From positions 549,638-600,290 of the forward strand of contig NW_003137830.1 of assembly GCF_000003605.2 (NCBI RefSeq): a DNA stretch of 50,653 nucleotides, read 5' to 3'. Shown piece after piece: positions 47,896 through 50,653 of this stretch; position 1 is the first letter of the stretch, and the number at the start of each line of letters is the position of its first letter. Origin of the DNA: Saccoglossus kowalevskii (taxonomy: Eukaryota > Hemichordata > Enteropneusta > Harrimaniidae). Made by a program: the position numbers and the translations under genes. Under the pieces are notes generated by a model. The model made no database searches, had not been told where the DNA came from, and saw only the letters and a list, made by a program, of their open reading frames with translations.

Positions 47896-49084
47896 GTTTA
47901 TACTGCGGAGAGAGCAAAACAAACAGTAAGACAGGAGAGTCAAATTGTATTAATGTTATGTTTAGCCGAGGAAAAAAACGAATATATTTGTAATACGAAA
48001 TAGAGGAATGTATGTTCATGAATGCGTCGATACGAACCTGTTGCAGTTTTCTCTCGTAGAATGATCGTGTTCCATCGCTGTATTGGAAATAATCATCTTC
48101 TTTGAAGTGCTTATCTTGTGATTCGTCATCATATTAATAATTTCCCTTGGTAGGATCAGCAGAATTTATACACAAATTTAGGCAAACACATGGCTCCAAA
48201 TTGCTAAATCTGGCTGATGAGTCATCGACTGGTACCATGGCAATTGCGAAATAACCACTTCGTTGGCCAATCAGACTCAGGGTCAAGTTAGATTATTTGT
48301 ATACGAAATATTGCTAAAAATAACACATGATGTCATGGTCTATATTTAGAACAACGCCATCATTTCTTTTGTAAGCAGGTGACGCCCTCTATCGGCGGGT
48401 ATACCCAAATTGACTCCCAGTAGTAGCCATGGTAACGAGAGTTAGGAAAATAAAGCATTCACTAAACCCCACTCTTCATTACCAACAATTACGCAGTAAG
48501 ATTTGTTAACATGACAAATGGACGGTGATTTTGTATACCTCCATCACCACAAAAATTTCACGCCTGCATTAACGTTTCATACGCGAATTGTTGGCACAGT
48601 CAATATTCAAAATACAATTCATTTATGGAAACGACAGATGGGATGAGACTGGTTGGGTGTCGCGGTCGATCACTTTTCTAGTACTTATCAGCTATTATTA
48701 ATGTGGTGCTTATATCACTTTCATCTTAGAACACGCACCTTTTAGGTATTTTTTTTCTTTTATTTTCTAGAAACTTGTTTCCGTGTGCATGCATTACAAG
48801 GAATTCATATTCCGTGTAGGTCGGCATTTTGAATATATGGAAAAGAACTAATAACAAACTCGGTATAGAACAAATCTTGATGTAAATATGAACTGATTCA
48901 AAAAGAGAAAACTATTATCTTTCTTCGAAACGCTATTCTGCTAAATTGCAACGTAAAATACCACGGTTGTCAACAGCGGGCGCTATTTCTCGGCGTATTG
49001 ATAAATGCTGAAAATGACGTTATGTACTATTTTTAGCATCGCGCACTCTCGTATTCAGAGAAGCCACTCGCGAGGTGGGTATTG
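47896..49084. promoter_or_regulatory. p62B 5' UTR, intron and promoter; further intergenic DNA
   Basis: The acceptor CCGCAG precedes the coding exon at 47902. A 5' UTR exon ends at 48038 (donor CAACAG|GTTCG). Upstream are TATAAAT (TTTATA at 48165-48170), an AP-1/ARE-related palindrome GATGACTCATC (TGAGTCA at 48218-48224) and CCAAT (48267-48271). The order and spacing match p62A, but the ARE 3' GC is lost. Nothing recognisable lies in 48310-49080. Confidence 0.65.
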
Positions 49085-49227
49085 AGCAATTTGTTTGGTG
49101 TGACTCATCTGCACGATTTCGGAATTTGGAACCATCTGGTCTTTGGATTTGTGTATAAATACATCAGATCCAACCTCCAGAAACTATTATTACTACTTAT
49201 GACAAGCATACAGACAAGCATCTCAAA
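49085..49227 (+). promoter_or_regulatory. Orphan third copy of the p62 promoter/5' UTR, inverted
   Basis: This plus-strand stretch matches the p62A promoter and 5' UTR on its gene strand: GTGTGACTCA(T/G)CTGCACG, GGAACCATCTGGT, TTTGTGTATAAATACATCAG, then CCAACCTCCAGAAACTATT and GACAAGCATACAGACAAGCA. Homology stops after CATCTCAAA (about 49227). It is closer to copy A than to copy B. It points toward the broken NHL copy 90 bp downstream, so it could drive a chimeric transcript. Confidence 0.8.
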
Positions 49228-49317
49228 AAAATATCAATCAACTGTAGGACACAGTTTCAGGTCAAAACTTATTTATAGACTGTGTTTATATTTCTGACAA
49301 CTATCATACTTCTCTAT

Positions 49318-50025
49318 ATGGCGTCTTTCATTCCACTATTACATTCACGAATTTTCCTCAAATTCATTCCATCCAATGTATTCAGCAGTGTCAAATGAAG
49401 GTTATATATTCACAACGGACCGTATCAACAGACAGGTGGTTGTATGTGATGACACCGGTATACTAATAAGGTGTTTTGGTAACAATGAGCTAGATGATCC
49501 TCATGGCATTGCCATCAGTCTAAGAAATGGGAAAATGTATGTTGCAGATAGAAGCTCAGATTGCATCAGATTGTATAGCCAGGAAGGAGATTACTGTATG
49601 TCTTTTGGCAGAAAGGGAAATCAGTCAGGAGAGACTAGACGGATTAAATGGAATTGGTGTTAATTCTGGTGGCAACATTTTTAGAGCAGAATAAAATAAT
49701 AATCGTGTCGAAGTGTTAGACCCATTTGGCTTGTCGCGATTTACCGTTACATTTGAAAGAAACATTGAGGGTGAGTTAAACCAACAAGAGGCCACGTGAC
49801 TGGCAGAGATATGGGTATGCATGTGTGTAATTACGCCAATGATAACATACTAAAGTTTGATATCCGTGGTAGATTTGTAGCGATAACTGACAGTGACCAG
49901 AATAGGATGTTTTCTCCCTGCAGTGGGTAAATGTTTAACAGACGACAAACCATATGCTAGAGTGATAGTTGTAGAGTATACAGGAAGGTGTGTGAACAAT
50001 ATTTGCGCAATGAAATAATCTAGAG
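49318..50025 (+). pseudogene. Partial duplicate of the TRIM-NHL gene, NHL end only
   Basis: It starts at GGCGTCTTTCATTCC, exactly where the parent TRIM has its premature stop (41382), and follows the parent to its end. The open part (49376-49663) encodes NHL repeats nearly identical to 41436-41723. Two extra bases near 49633 shift the frame, and further stops and indels follow (for example TAA at about 49690). RING, B-box and filamin parts are absent. It is clearly non-functional as a TRIM protein. Confidence 0.9.
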
Positions 50026-50653
50026 AATTTCTAAATATGATGAGTGGAAATTGTTTTTTTCTGAATTGCGTTATTAAACTTGTTTGATATGTATATTGTC
50101 CATTTTTTATTTTCCTGTAAAACAGTAATTGTCTGATGAAACTATGATCTATATATATGCACATAAATTATTGGCATGTAATTTTAATTCAAAGTATTTA
50201 TGTATATTTGCATAGGTCATTGAGTTATCGTTTAAAGTAAACTGTCTTGAACTGAAAAAAACACGTTTTTGTTTAAATTGTATCATTATCAATTGTACAG
50301 TGATTTTTTTTATATATCTTCACACTTTACAATAAAACTATATTATTCGACGAACTAATTGTTTTGTGAATGTCGTGTACTTGTGGTATAGGGTAGGTCC
50401 TCAATACTTTGGAGTGACTCATTTAAAATAGAAACTGGTTTAGGAAAGTTGTAGTTAAGAGGGCAGCGACAGTTAACTGAGAGTTGTTATATTAAAACTT
50501 AACTAAATAGATGGTTTCACCACGAGGCATAGTTTAAGTTGATTAACCGTGGTAGTCACATACTAATACAGTGAGAGTGTGCGCATGTGGAGCACGTTGA
50601 GGTAAACTAGGTCTGAAAGCGAAAGCAATATTTTAGCTAAACTTTTTCCCACC
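50026..50653 (+). repeat. Duplicated 3' flank of the TRIM-NHL gene
   Basis: Sequence around 50190-50575 matches 42410-42790 (shared GATTAACCGTGGTAGTCA, TACTAATACAGT, TTTTTGTTTAAATTG). The last 60 bp match 43690-43760 (GTAAACTAG, CTGAAAGCGAAA, TATTTTAGCT). The roughly 0.9 kb between these blocks in the original is missing here. The duplication continues past the window edge. Confidence 0.85.

Noticed and set aside
49082-49297. 71-codon frame over the orphan promoter
   Set aside because: It spans the TATA box and 5' leader copy; the same region in p62A is non-coding.

Overview
This is AT-rich nuclear DNA from an animal. The genes have many short exons with GT-AG introns, AATAAA signals, and introns full of small inverted-repeat transposons and a decayed LINE. 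The gene set (SREBP, sequestosome-1/p62, TTC29, a cytosolic GST, an intronless TRIM-NHL gene) suggests a marine invertebrate, either lophotrochozoan or invertebrate deuterostome. I cannot place it more precisely.

Layout, left to right. Positions 1-417 are a 45/49-bp tandem repeat. A ten-exon GST-like gene runs on the minus strand (1892-11201); its first intron holds a LINE remnant split by a 0.56-kb inverted-repeat element. It is head-to-head with TTC29 on the plus strand (12589-17900). TTC29 converges on p62 copy A on the minus strand (20499-24317). p62A is head-to-head with a complete 14-exon SREBP gene on the plus strand (25161-34769), across a compact promoter region with TATA, CCAAT, ARE-like and CRE-like sites. 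A gene-poor stretch follows (34.8-39.9 kb). Then come a TRIM-RING/B-box/filamin/NHL gene on the plus strand (39870-42061) broken by one in-frame stop and one frameshift, and a second p62 copy B on the minus strand (44708-47895). The window ends in a third p62-type promoter fragment, now on the plus strand, joined to a broken duplicate of the NHL end of the TRIM gene (49085-50653).

The most unusual feature is in the two p62 genes. Each has a large open exon (167 codons in A, 308 in B) rich in Arg, Lys, His and Cys. In each, both exon boundaries are phase 1, and the exon lies between the same two canonical p62 exons. The two exons are clearly homologous and carry a repeat of about 45 residues with a Ser-Gly-Gly/Ser-Lys-x-Phe-Lys-Arg core. 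Skipping the exon restores the ordinary p62 reading frame. I know of no p62 domain like it. Copy B has also lost the LIR and UBA region and one of the acidic ZZ-pocket residues, yet keeps a PB1 exon identical to that of A over about 152 bp. This points to gene conversion and to a truncated p62 that could still co-assemble with A.

All exon boundaries were set by hand from splice consensus and reading-phase agreement. No database search or transcript evidence was available.
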